64,000 nt of DNA from JAJZRJ01 sp040757055 (GCA_040757055.1 JBFLXY010000009.1:1-64000), one strand, 5' to 3'. Positions 42,939 through 53,711 are shown, counted from the first letter of the stretch. A program made the numbers and translations. Notes: generated by a model from the sequence alone, not told the origin.

Positions 42939-44198
42939 TCAGGCGCCTGCCGGCTGGACGCGGTTGCGGCCGAGCTTCTTTGCCTCATACATGGCGGTAT
43001 CCGCCTGTTTGATGAAGCCATAGAGATCGGGCAGGGGGGTGTTTTGGTCCGGCATGTAGCTGGCCACGCCGAAGGAGGCGGTGACCGCGACCTCCCGCCC
43101 GCCGGCGGCGGTGCGCAGATCCGCAATGGTCTGCCGCAGCCGTTCGGCCAGGAAGCAGGCCTCGTCGAGATCGGTTTCCGGCAGAATCATGAAGAACTCT
43201 TCGCCGCCATAGCGCCCAACGAGATCGGTGGCGCGGCAGTGCCGCAGGGCCGTGGCGCCGATGGCCTTGAGCACCGCGTCGCCGGCATCGTGGCCATGGG
43301 TGTCGTTCACCCGCTTGAAATGATCCACGTCGAAGAGAATGCCGGCCAGGGGCCGGTGGTAGCGGTGGGCCCGGTCGAGTTCGTCGGCCAGCCGCGAGAG
43401 CAGATAGCGGCGGTTTCTGAGTCCGGTCAGCTCATCGGTCACCGCCAGCTCGCGGATCTTCTCCTCGGCCGCGGTCAGTTTGCGCTGGAGCGAGAGGATC
43501 AGCCGGTGGACGATGCCCAGGAAGGAAACCGCGGTGATGGTGAAAAGCAGGGCCATGAGCAGGCGGTTGAGAAAGATCGAGCGCTCGACCTCGTCGATGT
43601 TGAAGCGGATGCTGATGCCGCCGCGCACGTCTCCCAGCCTGTAGCCCTGCGCGGCATGGCAGGCGAGGCATGGCTTTTCGGTTGTCAGCGGGGCCATGTA
43701 GCGGTAGAAGGTGGTGCCCTTGACCGTTTCCCGGCCGATGGCCTCCCTTTCCCCACGGCTGAAGGAGTGCAGCGCCTGCCGCTCGAAGGCGTCCGGGGCG
43801 TTTTGGGGATTGAGCGGCCTGAGGCTGGTGATGTGGAACTGGAAGGCGCCTTCCTTTTCGGCGATTTCCGAAATTTCACGGGTCATGAGCGCCGGATTTT
43901 TCTTGGTGTAGACCCTGCCATCCACGCCGGCGATGTCCGGGTTTTTCAGGTAGGGATTGGACTCCATGCCCGGCGTTTTTTCCACGTAGATGCCGCCGTG
44001 CATGGCATTCCACTTGCGGGTGATGGCAATGCTGCTGAAGAGCGCCCGCGCCCGGTTCTTGAGCCCCTGTTCGATGGTCTTTTCGTGGTTGAGGTAGATG
44101 CCCGAAAAAAGGGCGGAGATGAACAGCAGGATGACCAGGGTCAGATTGACGGCGAACCGTTTCCATGGCGACGGGCTGGGCACATGTTCCGCATGCAT
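42939..44198 (-). CDS. Diguanylate cyclase with haem-binding Tll0287-like sensor
   Basis: The product (419 residues) has a membrane helix (about 13-33), a periplasmic Tll0287/DUF3365-like domain (about 40-205) with one c-type haem site CLACH and the typical GDVRGGISIRF, a second helix (about 215-235), a short coiled coil and a GGDEF domain (about 255-415). The active-site motif is RYGGEEFFMI (GGEEF, active), after FDVDHFKRVNDTHGHDAGD. It makes c-di-GMP in response to a redox or gas signal at the haem. It lies 61 bp downstream of the multicopper oxidase gene on the same strand. Confidence 0.93.
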   Translation of the reverse strand: MHAEHVPSPSPWKRFAVNLTLVILLFISALFSGIYLNHEKTIEQGLKNRARALFSSIAITRKWNAMHGGIYVEKTPGMESNPYLKNPDIAGVDGRVYTKKNPALMTREISEIAEKEGAFQFHITSLRPLNPQNAPDAFERQALHSFSRGEREAIGRETVKGTTFYRYMAPLTTEKPCLACHAAQGYRLGDVRGGISIRFNIDEVERSIFLNRLLMALLFTITAVSFLGIVHRLILSLQRKLTAAEEKIRELAVTDELTGLRNRRYLLSRLADELDRAHRYHRPLAGILFDVDHFKRVNDTHGHDAGDAVLKAIGATALRHCRATDLVGRYGGEEFFMILPETDLDEACFLAERLRQTIADLRTAAGGREVAVTASFGVASYMPDQNTPLPDLYGFIKQADTAMYEAKKLGRNRVQPAGA

Positions 44199-44259
44199 GG
44201 GTTACTCCTACCAGAATCGGGTCGGAATCGCCACAGCAAAACGCGGGGATGCAGCAGCC

Positions 44260-46656
44260 TCAGAAGCGCATTTCGATGCCAACCCCCCACTGGTAGGCGG
44301 AATGCCAGCGGGCGGCGAACGACAGCGGCTGGCTGATCAGATACGCGAGACCGACGCTTCCTTCCCATTTCTCATGGGTGTCGTACTCCGCCTCGCCGGC
44401 GAGGGCAAGACGCGGGGTGAGGGGCAGGGATTTTTCGAAGGTGAGGCGGGCGCCGCCGTCCACGTCGAGCCAGAAGCGCGATTCGATCGTGAGCGGCAGC
44501 AGGGCATGGACCCCGGCCATCCCACGGTGGTGGTCGATCTCGTCCCGCTCGCCCAGCAGATCGATCCCCACAAACACCGAATAAAAGGCATTGATGGGCC
44601 GCTCCCACGTAGCGAGCGCCTCCCACTCGGTCTCCTCCACCTCCTGCCAGCCGGCCTCCCAGGAGGCGGTGAGGATGTTGTCGCGGTTGCTCGCAACGAG
44701 CGCGCCTTCGGTCATGTTGTTCAACAGGGCAGCCTCGCCCCAGGCGAACCAGGTATCCGGATGCATCTTGGCGCGGCCGGCCAGCAGCTCCGGGTCGGCG
44801 GCAAAATCGTCATAGTGGACGATGCGTGCCATGCCGCTTTCCATGTGGTAGAGCAGGTGACAATGGAAGAGCCAGTCGCCGGGCTCGTTGTTCTCGAACT
44901 CGATCACCGTGGTGGCCATGGGCGGCACGTCCACCGTGTGCTTGAGCGGCGCATGGTCGCCCTGCGGGTTCACCACCCGGAAGAAGTGGCCGTGCAGGTG
45001 CATGGGGTGGTGCATCATGGTGCGGTTGATCAGGATGAAGCGGGTGATCTCGCCCTGGCGGATGGGGATGGTATCGTGCGGGCTAAGGGTAGCGCTGTTC
45101 ATCTGCCAGACATAGCGTTCCATGTCGCCGTCCAGGGTGAGGCGGATCTCGCGCGCCGGCTTGCCTGGGGCAAAGGCGGTGGGGAAAGGGCTGCGCAGCT
45201 TTGCATAGGGAGGCCAGGGCCGGCGCGGGTCCATGCCGTCCATGGCCAGTTCCGGCGCCCCTGCGGCATCGGCGCCGAGCAGGGTAAAGTCGGCGGCGCC
45301 TTTCTTGGCGTTGCGCTCCACGGCCATGACCGGAGGCAGCGGCATGGCATGGCCGGCGTGTTCCGGGGCCATGGCCGGCATGGGCATGGTGTGCTTTTGG
45401 TGATTGGGAGCCATTTCTGGCGGCGGCCCATGCATGGCCCCGTGTTCCGGCTGCCCGGCCGGCGGGGCGGCCATCTGGTGATCCATGCCGCCATGGGCCG
45501 GTGCCCCCTGCCTTTCCGTCATATCTGTCATGCCGCCCATATCGTGCGCCATGGCGCCGGGCCGGTCGAAACGGCCGGCTGCCACGGCCTCGTCATCCAT
45601 GCCCATGGCCCCTGCCGGGGTAAGGGCGAAGAACTCCTTGAGGCCCAAGTGGCCCATGGTGTGGTAGAGGTTGGGCTTGGGCAGATCCGCTGCCGGATGG
45701 CGCATTCCCTCGCCGAGCCAGACCGAGGCAAAGCCCGAGCCGTCATGGGCCGTGGCCCGCAACTCGTAGGCCCCTCGCGCCGGCACCGTTACCAGCACGT
45801 CGTAGGTTTCCGCCACCGCCACCAGCAGCCGTTGCTCGCTGATCGGCTCAACGTCGAGGCCGTCGGCCGCGACAATGGTCATGGGCCCGCCGGCAAATTC
45901 CAGGTGGAAATAGGTGGTGGAGGAGCCATTCACGAGGCGGAGCCGTACCATGTGCCCCGGCGCGGCCGGCACGCTGATCTCCGGCCGGCCATTGGCCAGG
46001 AAGCGGTCGTAGGCCACGTCGGCAATATCCATGGGCGGCATGCGCTGGAGTTCGCGCGTGAGAAAATCGCCCAGCATGCCGAGCTTTGCCGCGCCCAAGA
46101 GACTCTGGCCGCTGCCCTTGGCCAGGGCGTACCAGTCGCTGCCGCGTTTCAGGGTGCGGAGCACCGCATGAGGATTCTCGTCGGTCCAGTCGGAAAAGAG
46201 GATCACCGGCTCCGCTGCCGTCGACTGATGGCCGCGTGGCAAGATGACGATGGCGCCGTACACCCCGCGCTGCTCCTGCAAGCCGGAGTGGGAGTGGTAC
46301 CAGTAGGTGCCGCTCTGGCGGAGGGGGAACTCGTAGGTAAAGGTGGCGCCGGGCTGGATGGGCGGGAAGCTCACATAGGGCACGCCGTCCATGCCCGGCG
46401 CCACCAGGAGGCCGTGCCAGTGGATGGAGGTCTCTTCCTTCATGGCGTTGTGGACCCGGATGCGGGCGAGGTCGCCTTCGGTGAAGCGCAGTACCGGACC
46501 AGGGATGGCGCCATTGATGGTCATGGCCGCCACCGCTTGGCCGGTGAGGTTTACCTCCTGCTCGGCAATGGTGAGGTCGTATTCGACCGTGGCGGCACGA
46601 AGCGGGGCAGGAATAACCAGCAGGAGCAGTAACAGCGCGGCAACAGGGAATCGCAT
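44260..46656 (-). CDS. Multicopper oxidase (PcoA/CopA type) fused to a CopB-like outer-membrane barrel
   Basis: With the ATG at 46656 the product is 798 residues. After a signal peptide (1-22), the cupredoxin copper ligands are in order: HWHG (79-82), HSH (121-123), HPMHLHG (550-556) and HCHLLYHMESGM (598-609). A Met/His-rich insert (about 351-444) can bind copper. Normal PcoA/CopA oxidases end soon after the last motif. Here about 170 more residues (630-798) read as amphipathic beta strands ending in MRF and resemble the CopB outer-membrane protein that usually has its own gene. The in-frame Met seven codons upstream is less likely as a start. Confidence 0.9.
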   Translation of the reverse strand: MRFPVAALLLLLLVIPAPLRAATVEYDLTIAEQEVNLTGQAVAAMTINGAIPGPVLRFTEGDLARIRVHNAMKEETSIHWHGLLVAPGMDGVPYVSFPPIQPGATFTYEFPLRQSGTYWYHSHSGLQEQRGVYGAIVILPRGHQSTAAEPVILFSDWTDENPHAVLRTLKRGSDWYALAKGSGQSLLGAAKLGMLGDFLTRELQRMPPMDIADVAYDRFLANGRPEISVPAAPGHMVRLRLVNGSSTTYFHLEFAGGPMTIVAADGLDVEPISEQRLLVAVAETYDVLVTVPARGAYELRATAHDGSGFASVWLGEGMRHPAADLPKPNLYHTMGHLGLKEFFALTPAGAMGMDDEAVAAGRFDRPGAMAHDMGGMTDMTERQGAPAHGGMDHQMAAPPAGQPEHGAMHGPPPEMAPNHQKHTMPMPAMAPEHAGHAMPLPPVMAVERNAKKGAADFTLLGADAAGAPELAMDGMDPRRPWPPYAKLRSPFPTAFAPGKPAREIRLTLDGDMERYVWQMNSATLSPHDTIPIRQGEITRFILINRTMMHHPMHLHGHFFRVVNPQGDHAPLKHTVDVPPMATTVIEFENNEPGDWLFHCHLLYHMESGMARIVHYDDFAADPELLAGRAKMHPDTWFAWGEAALLNNMTEGALVASNRDNILTASWEAGWQEVEETEWEALATWERPINAFYSVFVGIDLLGERDEIDHHRGMAGVHALLPLTIESRFWLDVDGGARLTFEKSLPLTPRLALAGEAEYDTHEKWEGSVGLAYLISQPLSFAARWHSAYQWGVGIEMRF

Positions 46657-46820
46657 GGCAGGCCTCCCTGGGTTCATGGTTTTGAAATCAGCCTATCATG
46701 AGGCGGCTTCGTTGTCATCTTTTTGGGCCACGGTCGGCTGGGTTTGCCGGCGGTATGTCTGAGCCCCTTGCTGTTATGATTGACATATTCTATTGTGGAC
46801 TATCATTAGGGAGTACAGCC

Positions 46821-47120
46821 ATGGCAACAAAACTGCTCGATCCCATCCCTCCTGGCGAGATTCTGCTCGAAGAGTTCATGAAACCGCTGAGTATCAGCAT
46901 CAACGCCTTATCGCGGGCGATCAACGTCCCGCCCAACCGAATCAGTGAGATCGTGAACGGCAAGCGGTCGATCACCGCGGATACCGCCCTGCGCCTGGGT
47001 AAGTATTTCAATGTTTCCCCGGAAATCTGGCTGGACCTGCAAAGCGACTATGATCTGCGCCTGGCGCAGCGTACCACCTGGCCCGATATCGAGCCGCACG
47101 TCCGCAGGCATGCGGCGTAG
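46821..47120 (+). CDS. higA: HigA-type XRE antitoxin (orphan)
   Basis: With the ATG at 46821 the product is 99 residues: IPPGEILLEEFMKPLSISIN, the helix-turn-helix ALSRAINVPPNRISEIVNGK, and the C-terminal FNVSPEIWLDLQSDYDLRLA. All are typical of HigA/VapI antitoxins. The usual higB toxin gene directly upstream is absent: only 164 bp separate it from the divergent copper oxidase. It may be a solitary regulator or a TA remnant. A TTGACA element lies about 40 bp before the ATG. Confidence 0.9.
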   Translation: MATKLLDPIPPGEILLEEFMKPLSISINALSRAINVPPNRISEIVNGKRSITADTALRLGKYFNVSPEIWLDLQSDYDLRLAQRTTWPDIEPHVRRHAA

Positions 47121-47373
47121 GGAGAGGTTGCGTTTTTGGGGTGAGAGGGAATAAGGATGTTCTTCTCGGAAGTTGTATCAGATGCGGGATTTATTCTTTA
47201 GACCCCGATATCTTTGCGGCAGCTTTTCTGACGATTCTTGATAACATGCTGTATCGGGACAAAAACAGGAAAATTGACACCTGTAACGAGATAGGGTGGC
47301 GCAGAGTGCGCCTGAAAACGGGCAATTCACCGAGGTTCCGGACAAAAACCGGATATCCGTATAATATCTTATG
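47121..47373. other. AT-rich intergenic stretch upstream of the cassette
   Basis: No gene is supported. A 78-codon frame from a GTG at 47141 has poor codon character and no family. A perfect TATAAT (47360-47365) with only a weak -35 lies 8 bp before the cassette junction, and would start transcription almost exactly at the junction. CGGATATCCG just before it is a 10-bp palindrome that could be an operator. Confidence 0.45.
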
Positions 47374-47983
47374 TTAGCGCTCTACAACAATGGAACATCA
47401 GACAATGACAATAGCTGACTGGCTCATGATAACTGCCGTTTTCCTTGGCCCCATTGTTGCTGTGCGCCTTACTAGGCACCTCGACGACCAAAAAGAGGTG
47501 CGCGCACGCAAGCTCGATATTTTCAAAACCCTAATGGCCACCAGGGCCTACAACGTTTCATGGACCCACGTTGAAGCGTTGAATCGAATCGATCTCGAAT
47601 TCGATAGGAATCATAAGAAAGAAAAAGAGGTTATCGAGGCATGGAAGGAATATCTCGATCTCCTCGGGAATACAGCAATCCCAGCTGATCAATGGAACGT
47701 GAAGCGTATTGATCTACTTGTTGAGCTTCTGCACAAGATGGCAAGGGTGCTCGACTATGATTTTGATAAAACCCACATTAAAAATTCTTCATATTCACCA
47801 CGTGTGCATGGGGAAACCGAAGAACAACAGAGTGCCCTTAGAAAAGGGCTTGTTGAAGTTCTTGAAGGCAAACGCCCCTTGCCTATGACAATCACCAACT
47901 GGCCCCGCAATGAATAGCGCTAACAATGCGCTTCAGAGGGACGCTCCGCCGGCAAGCCGGCTCCGCGCCCCTGAGCTTAAACG
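47374..47983 (+). mobile_element. Solitary integron gene cassette
   Basis: The left junction reads G/TTAGCGC (47373-47380) and the right end is the attC of the cassette, finishing in ACG/TT (47983/47984). In the circular form the left TTAGCGC joins the right G to make GTTAGCGC, which is the exact complement of the R'' box GCGCTAAC at 47917. One gene fills the cassette, reading toward attC in the normal orientation. The sequence is visibly AT-richer than its surroundings. No integrase and no second attC are in the window, so this looks like an insertion at a secondary site or the remains of an array. Confidence 0.82.
47390..47917 (+). CDS. Cassette-borne DUF6680-like protein
   Basis: The product (175 residues) starts with a membrane helix (MTIADWLMITAVFLGPIVAV, about 6-26). 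A helical cytosolic region follows (KLDIFKTLMATRAYNVSWTH, then VEALNRIDLEFDRN and VIEAWKEYLDLL). This pattern matches DUF6680, a family of unknown function that I recall from gene cassettes and other mobile contexts. The start codon is 16 bp inside the cassette, and the last G of the TAG stop is the first base of attC. Lower GC than its neighbours supports transfer. It may act in defence or stress, but this is speculation. Confidence 0.85.
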   Translation: MEHQTMTIADWLMITAVFLGPIVAVRLTRHLDDQKEVRARKLDIFKTLMATRAYNVSWTHVEALNRIDLEFDRNHKKEKEVIEAWKEYLDLLGNTAIPADQWNVKRIDLLVELLHKMARVLDYDFDKTHIKNSSYSPRVHGETEEQQSALRKGLVEVLEGKRPLPMTITNWPRNE

Positions 47984-47990
47984 TTCTGCT
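47917..47990 (+). other. attC recombination site
   Basis: R'' is GCGCTAAC (47917-47924). L'' GCTTCAGAGGG pairs with L' CCCCTGAGC, leaving extra-helical T and A bases as attC sites require. The central hairpin is GCCGGC-AA-GCCGGC (47949-47962). R' ends AAACG/TT with crossover at 47983/47984. The next bases, TTCTGC, belong to the target and not to a consensus TTRRRY. Confidence 0.82.
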
Positions 47991-47996
47991 CAATAG

Positions 47997-48128
47997 GTAA
48001 CCGGATTAAAAGGCATCACGTATGAGCATCGGTTCGTCGTGGTTCCATCCTCGAAGACCGTGCCGGTCCTTTACCCGGAATCCGAGGAGTTCTTGGATAT
48101 GCCGAAAGTGTTCGCAACCAATGGGTAA
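47997..48128 (+). pseudogene. Truncated thioesterase (FlK-like) N-terminal fragment
   Basis: The frame is open from a TAG at 47994 to TAA at 48126-48128, without a start codon. It reads ITYEHRFVVVPSSKTVPVLY, then PESEEFLDMPKVFATNG. This resembles the N-terminus of small hot-dog thioesterases of the fluoroacetyl-CoA type, which normally continue past the FATG with about 90 more residues. Both ends are missing: the 5' end stops at the cassette junction and the 3' end runs into the phzF leader. The family call rests on this one motif. Confidence 0.45.
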
Positions 48129-48143
48129 CAGGCAGGGGGGACA

Positions 48144-48923
48144 ATGAAGCTCAAGCAATATCAGGTCGATGCCTTTACCGACAAGGTCTTTGGCGGCAAC
48201 CCGGCAGCGGTGGTGCCGCTGGCCGCGTGGCTGGAGGATTCGCTGCTCCAGGCGATTGCCGGGGAAAACAACCTCTCCGAGACCGCCTTTTTCGTTCCCG
48301 CGGAAACAGGCTTTGAGCTGCGGTGGTTCACCCCGGTCAAGGAGGTTGACCTCTGCGGCCACGCCACCCTGGCCTCGGCCCATGTCCTGTTCGAGGTGCT
48401 CGGCTACACCCAGCCGGTCATCCGCTTTGCAACCAGGAGCGGCGACCTGTTCGTGAAAAAGAAGGGCACGCGGTTGGAGATGGACTTCCCGGTCTGCCCG
48501 CTAACCCCCTGCGCCATTCCGGAAACCTTGGCCCAGGCGTTGGGCCAGCGGCCGCTTGAGGTGCTGGCTGCGGACGATTATCTGGCAGTCTTCGACAGCG
48601 AGGAGGCGGTGCGCGCCATCGCGCCCGATCAGGCCCTGCTGGCCAAGCTCGATTTGCGCGGCGTGATTGTCACGGCGCCGGGTGGGGCGGTGGATTTTGT
48701 CAGCCGCTTCTTTGCCCCCAAGTTCGGCATTCCGGAAGACCCGGTCACCGGCTCGGCGCACTGCATGCTCGCTCCGTACTGGGCGGGAAAACTTGGCAAG
48801 AGGGTTTTGACCGCGAAACAGGTTTCCAAGCGCGGCGGCGACCTCACCTGCGAGGTGCAGGCCGACCGCGTGCTTCTCGCCGGCAACGCAGTCCTTTTTA
48901 TGGAAGCGGAAATTTTGTTCTGA
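48144..48923 (+). CDS. PhzF family isomerase
   Basis: The product (259 residues) has two diaminopimelate-epimerase-like halves. The first shows YQVDAFTDKVFGGNPAAVVP and the catalytic Glu in NNLSETAFFV, with WFTPVKEVDLCGHATLASAH. The second contains VSRFFAPKFGIPEDPVTGSA. Those motifs define PhzF/YHI9 proteins. No phenazine genes are nearby, so the substrate is unknown. AGGCAGGGGGG precedes the ATG. The 170 bp after it holds no gene I can support. Confidence 0.94.
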   Translation: MKLKQYQVDAFTDKVFGGNPAAVVPLAAWLEDSLLQAIAGENNLSETAFFVPAETGFELRWFTPVKEVDLCGHATLASAHVLFEVLGYTQPVIRFATRSGDLFVKKKGTRLEMDFPVCPLTPCAIPETLAQALGQRPLEVLAADDYLAVFDSEEAVRAIAPDQALLAKLDLRGVIVTAPGGAVDFVSRFFAPKFGIPEDPVTGSAHCMLAPYWAGKLGKRVLTAKQVSKRGGDLTCEVQADRVLLAGNAVLFMEAEILF

Positions 48924-49093
48924 AGGCCGCGTCGGGGCAATCAGGGAGCGGCTGACCCGCTATCGCTCACCCCAGATCAAGCACTTCCCGCTCTCGCCGC
49001 GTTCACGCAGCCGGGTTATTCTCGATCTCGGCAATTGCCCTTTACCGTAGGCCGCTGGGACGGATTCCACGATGCGGCCGATCCTGTTTTTGC

Positions 49094-49309
49094 TTACCGC
49101 GAACGGGACTCTCTGACTGCCGCCAGAATGTCGTCGGTGGTCGCCTTGGTCTTGATGCCTGGGATATCGAAGGGAGACCGGGAGGATTTCTTGAGGACCA
49201 GAGAAAAGGTCTCTCCGCTTCTGCGCTTAATGAGTACCTCTTCGTTCTTGGCGATATCGAGAACCTCGGACAGGTGCTTGCGGGCCTCGGAATAATTGTA
49301 CGCCTTCAT
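49094..49309 (-). CDS. Phd/YefM-type antitoxin
   Basis: The product (71 residues) starts MKAYNYSEARKHLSEVLDIA and continues with KNEEVLIKRRSGETFSLVL, the DNA-binding N-terminal domain of Phd/YefM antitoxins. A short charged C-terminal tail should bind and neutralise the toxin. Its ATG overlaps the toxin stop (ATGA), so it is made after and coupled to the toxin. That is the reverse of the usual antitoxin-first order. Confidence 0.88.
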   Translation of the reverse strand: MKAYNYSEARKHLSEVLDIAKNEEVLIKRRSGETFSLVLKKSSRSPFDIPGIKTKATTDDILAAVRESRSR

Positions 49310-49704
49310 GATTCCACCTCCAGCAATTTGATGCCGAGTTTGACGGCAATTGTTTTCAGGGCAGCATCCAGAGTGAGCAGGGGACTCCGCGCAGCGCGGG
49401 CGCACTCCAGGAAATAGGCGTCATAGGCATAGATTCTATACTGGCCGGCGATGGTCAATGCCCTGCGGATGTCGATGCTGTGCAGTTCGACCGGAATCTT
49501 GTCGGTTTCGTCATAGGCCAGCAGCCCCTCCTGGCGGGTGAGCCTGCCTCTTTTCACCATGGCAGACAGGGCGTTCCCGATTTCAAAAGGTAAAATCGTG
49601 GGCGCAATAAGCTCATGGTCGCAAGTGAGATTGATAATTGCTTGCTTCTCTGGCTCGTTCAGCGCGGTTGCCAGAAAGGTATTGGTGTCGGCCGTGATTT
49701 TCAT
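49306..49704 (-). CDS. vapC: PIN-domain toxin (VapC type)
   Basis: The product (132 residues) is a PIN ribonuclease with the four acidic metal ligands in place: D6 (MKITADTNTFLA), E41 (LPFEIGNAL), D95 (YAYDAYFLEC) and D113 (LLTLDAAL). VapC toxins cut tRNA or rRNA. It is the first gene of the pair, with the antitoxin gene downstream and overlapping by 4 bp. Its promoter and a perfect palindrome lie directly on its start codon. Confidence 0.92.
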   Translation of the reverse strand: MKITADTNTFLATALNEPEKQAIINLTCDHELIAPTILPFEIGNALSAMVKRGRLTRQEGLLAYDETDKIPVELHSIDIRRALTIAGQYRIYAYDAYFLECARAARSPLLTLDAALKTIAVKLGIKLLEVES

Positions 49705-49739
49705 AAGTACAATTGTACTTATTGTTATTGATTTGTCAA
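49703..49739 (-). promoter_or_regulatory. Promoter and operator of the vapC pair, near-leaderless
   Basis: Read on the minus strand, TTGACA (49739-49734) and TACAAT (49717-49712) are separated by 16 bp. The expected start of transcription falls at or next to the A of the vapC ATG (49704). A perfect 20-bp palindrome, ATAAGTACAATTGTACTTAT (49703-49722), covers both the -10 and the start codon, as expected for an autorepressor site. No ribosome site fits between. Confidence 0.78.
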
Positions 49740-49796
49740 AAAAAATAAGTCAAATTGACGCGCGGGCAACGGGTTTCGACCGATTTTGCCCATAAC

Positions 49797-49824
49797 AAAA
49801 AGGCACCGCATGGGTGCCTTTTTT
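49797..49824. terminator. Bidirectional terminator downstream of valS
   Basis: GGCACC/GGTGCC (49802-49807 with 49813-49818) has a GCATG loop, five A before and six T after. It lies 26 bp past the valS stop on the minus strand. Confidence 0.88.
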
Positions 49825-49850
49825 CTGCCAGGGATGTCGCCGCGGGCGGG

Positions 49851-52522
<2,672 letters not shown>

Positions 52523-52538
<16 letters not shown>

Positions 52539-53563
52539 GGTTTGGGGAGGAATATCTGTTCATAGAGTTCCAGGGCGTAGCGGTCGGTCATGCCGGCGAT
52601 GAAGTCGCAGACCATCTGTTCGCGCGGGGTGCCGGCGTCATAGTCGATGACCCCTTCCCAATGGTCGTCGTGGCCCATGAAGTAGTCGTAGAGTTCGCGG
52701 ATCACCTTCTTGGCCTTGATGAAATCGCCGTGCACCTTGTAGTTTTCGTAGACGTTGTCGTAGAGAAAGGTGCGCAGCTCGGTGATGCCGCCGAGGATGT
52801 CCGGGCTCATGGCGAGGCGGTCGCCGCCCTGGGCTATGGTCTGCTCCACCAGGTCGCGGACCATGGCGCAGATGCGGTCGGAGTGCTCGGTGCCGAAGAG
52901 CCTCTGGAGGTGGGGGGGGAGCTGTCCCTCTTGCAACACCCCGGCCCGGACCGCGTCATCGAGGTCGTGGTTCACGTAGGCGATGATGTCCGCCACCCGG
53001 ACCACCTGGCCCTCCAGGGTTGCCGGCAGCCCGGAAAGATCGGCGGGCAGGATTTCCTTGCGACCCTTGGAGTGACGGGCGATGCCGTCACGCACCTCAT
53101 GGGTGAGGTTGAGCCCCTTGCCTTTTTTTTCGAGAAGATCGACCACCCGCAGGCTCTGGTCGTAGTGGCGGAAACCCTGGGGGTAGAGTTCGTCCAGTAC
53201 TGCCTCGCCGGCATGGCCGAAAGGGGTGTGGCCGAGATCGTGGCCAAGGGCGATGGCCTCGGTGAGATGGCCATTGAGCCGGAGGGCCACCGAGATGGTC
53301 CGCGCGATCTGGCTGACTTCGAGGACATGGGTGAGCCGGGTGCGGTAGTGGTCGCCGGTCGGGGCCAGGAAGACCTGGGTCTTGTGCTTCAGGCGCCGGA
53401 ATGCCTTGGAGTGGATGATGCGGTCGCGGTCGCGCTGGAAGGCTACCCGGATGGGGCACTCCTCCTCGGGCCGGAGGCGGCCCCTGGTCTCGCGGCTCAG
53501 GGCTGCATAGGGTGCAAGGCCGGTCGCCTCCCGTTCCTCGATCTGTTCGCGGATCGATGCCAT
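52523..53563 (-). CDS. dgt: Deoxyguanosinetriphosphate triphosphohydrolase (dGTPase-like)
   Basis: With the ATG at 53563 the product is 346 residues. It has the HD metal site: H in RLTHVLEVSQIART, HD in ALGHDLGHTPFGHAGE, and a distal D in VADIIAYVNHDLDDAV. It begins like type 2 dGTPases (TRGRLRPEEECPIRVAFQRD, then DRDRIIHSKAFRRLKHKTQV). It hydrolyses dNTPs to nucleoside and triphosphate. It is the middle gene of an ABC-F, dgt, valS run on the minus strand. Confidence 0.95.
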
Positions 53564-53711
53564 GGCTCTTCCGTTGCCCCAAGGGGTAATGTGTTTTACC
53601 TGAACGAGAAAAAACCAGTCTGGTTTTACGCAAAACAAGCGGGAAAGATACTGGCAAAAGCCGGGTTGGTCAAGGGGGTTACGCAGCACCAGCAGCAAAA
53701 AACGACGCAGT

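Noticed and set aside
44098..46632. An 844-codon plus-strand frame opposite the multicopper oxidase
   Set aside because: It is an antisense shadow. The minus strand carries ordered copper ligands and a signal peptide.
47141..47377. A 78-codon frame upstream of the cassette
   Set aside because: It has no ribosome site, no recognisable family and unusual composition, and its end crosses the cassette junction.
48924..49093. A short open stretch (ERLTRYRSPQIKHFPL...) after phzF
   Set aside because: It has no start codon, no family match and only about 35 codons. It may be a gene remnant but cannot be supported.
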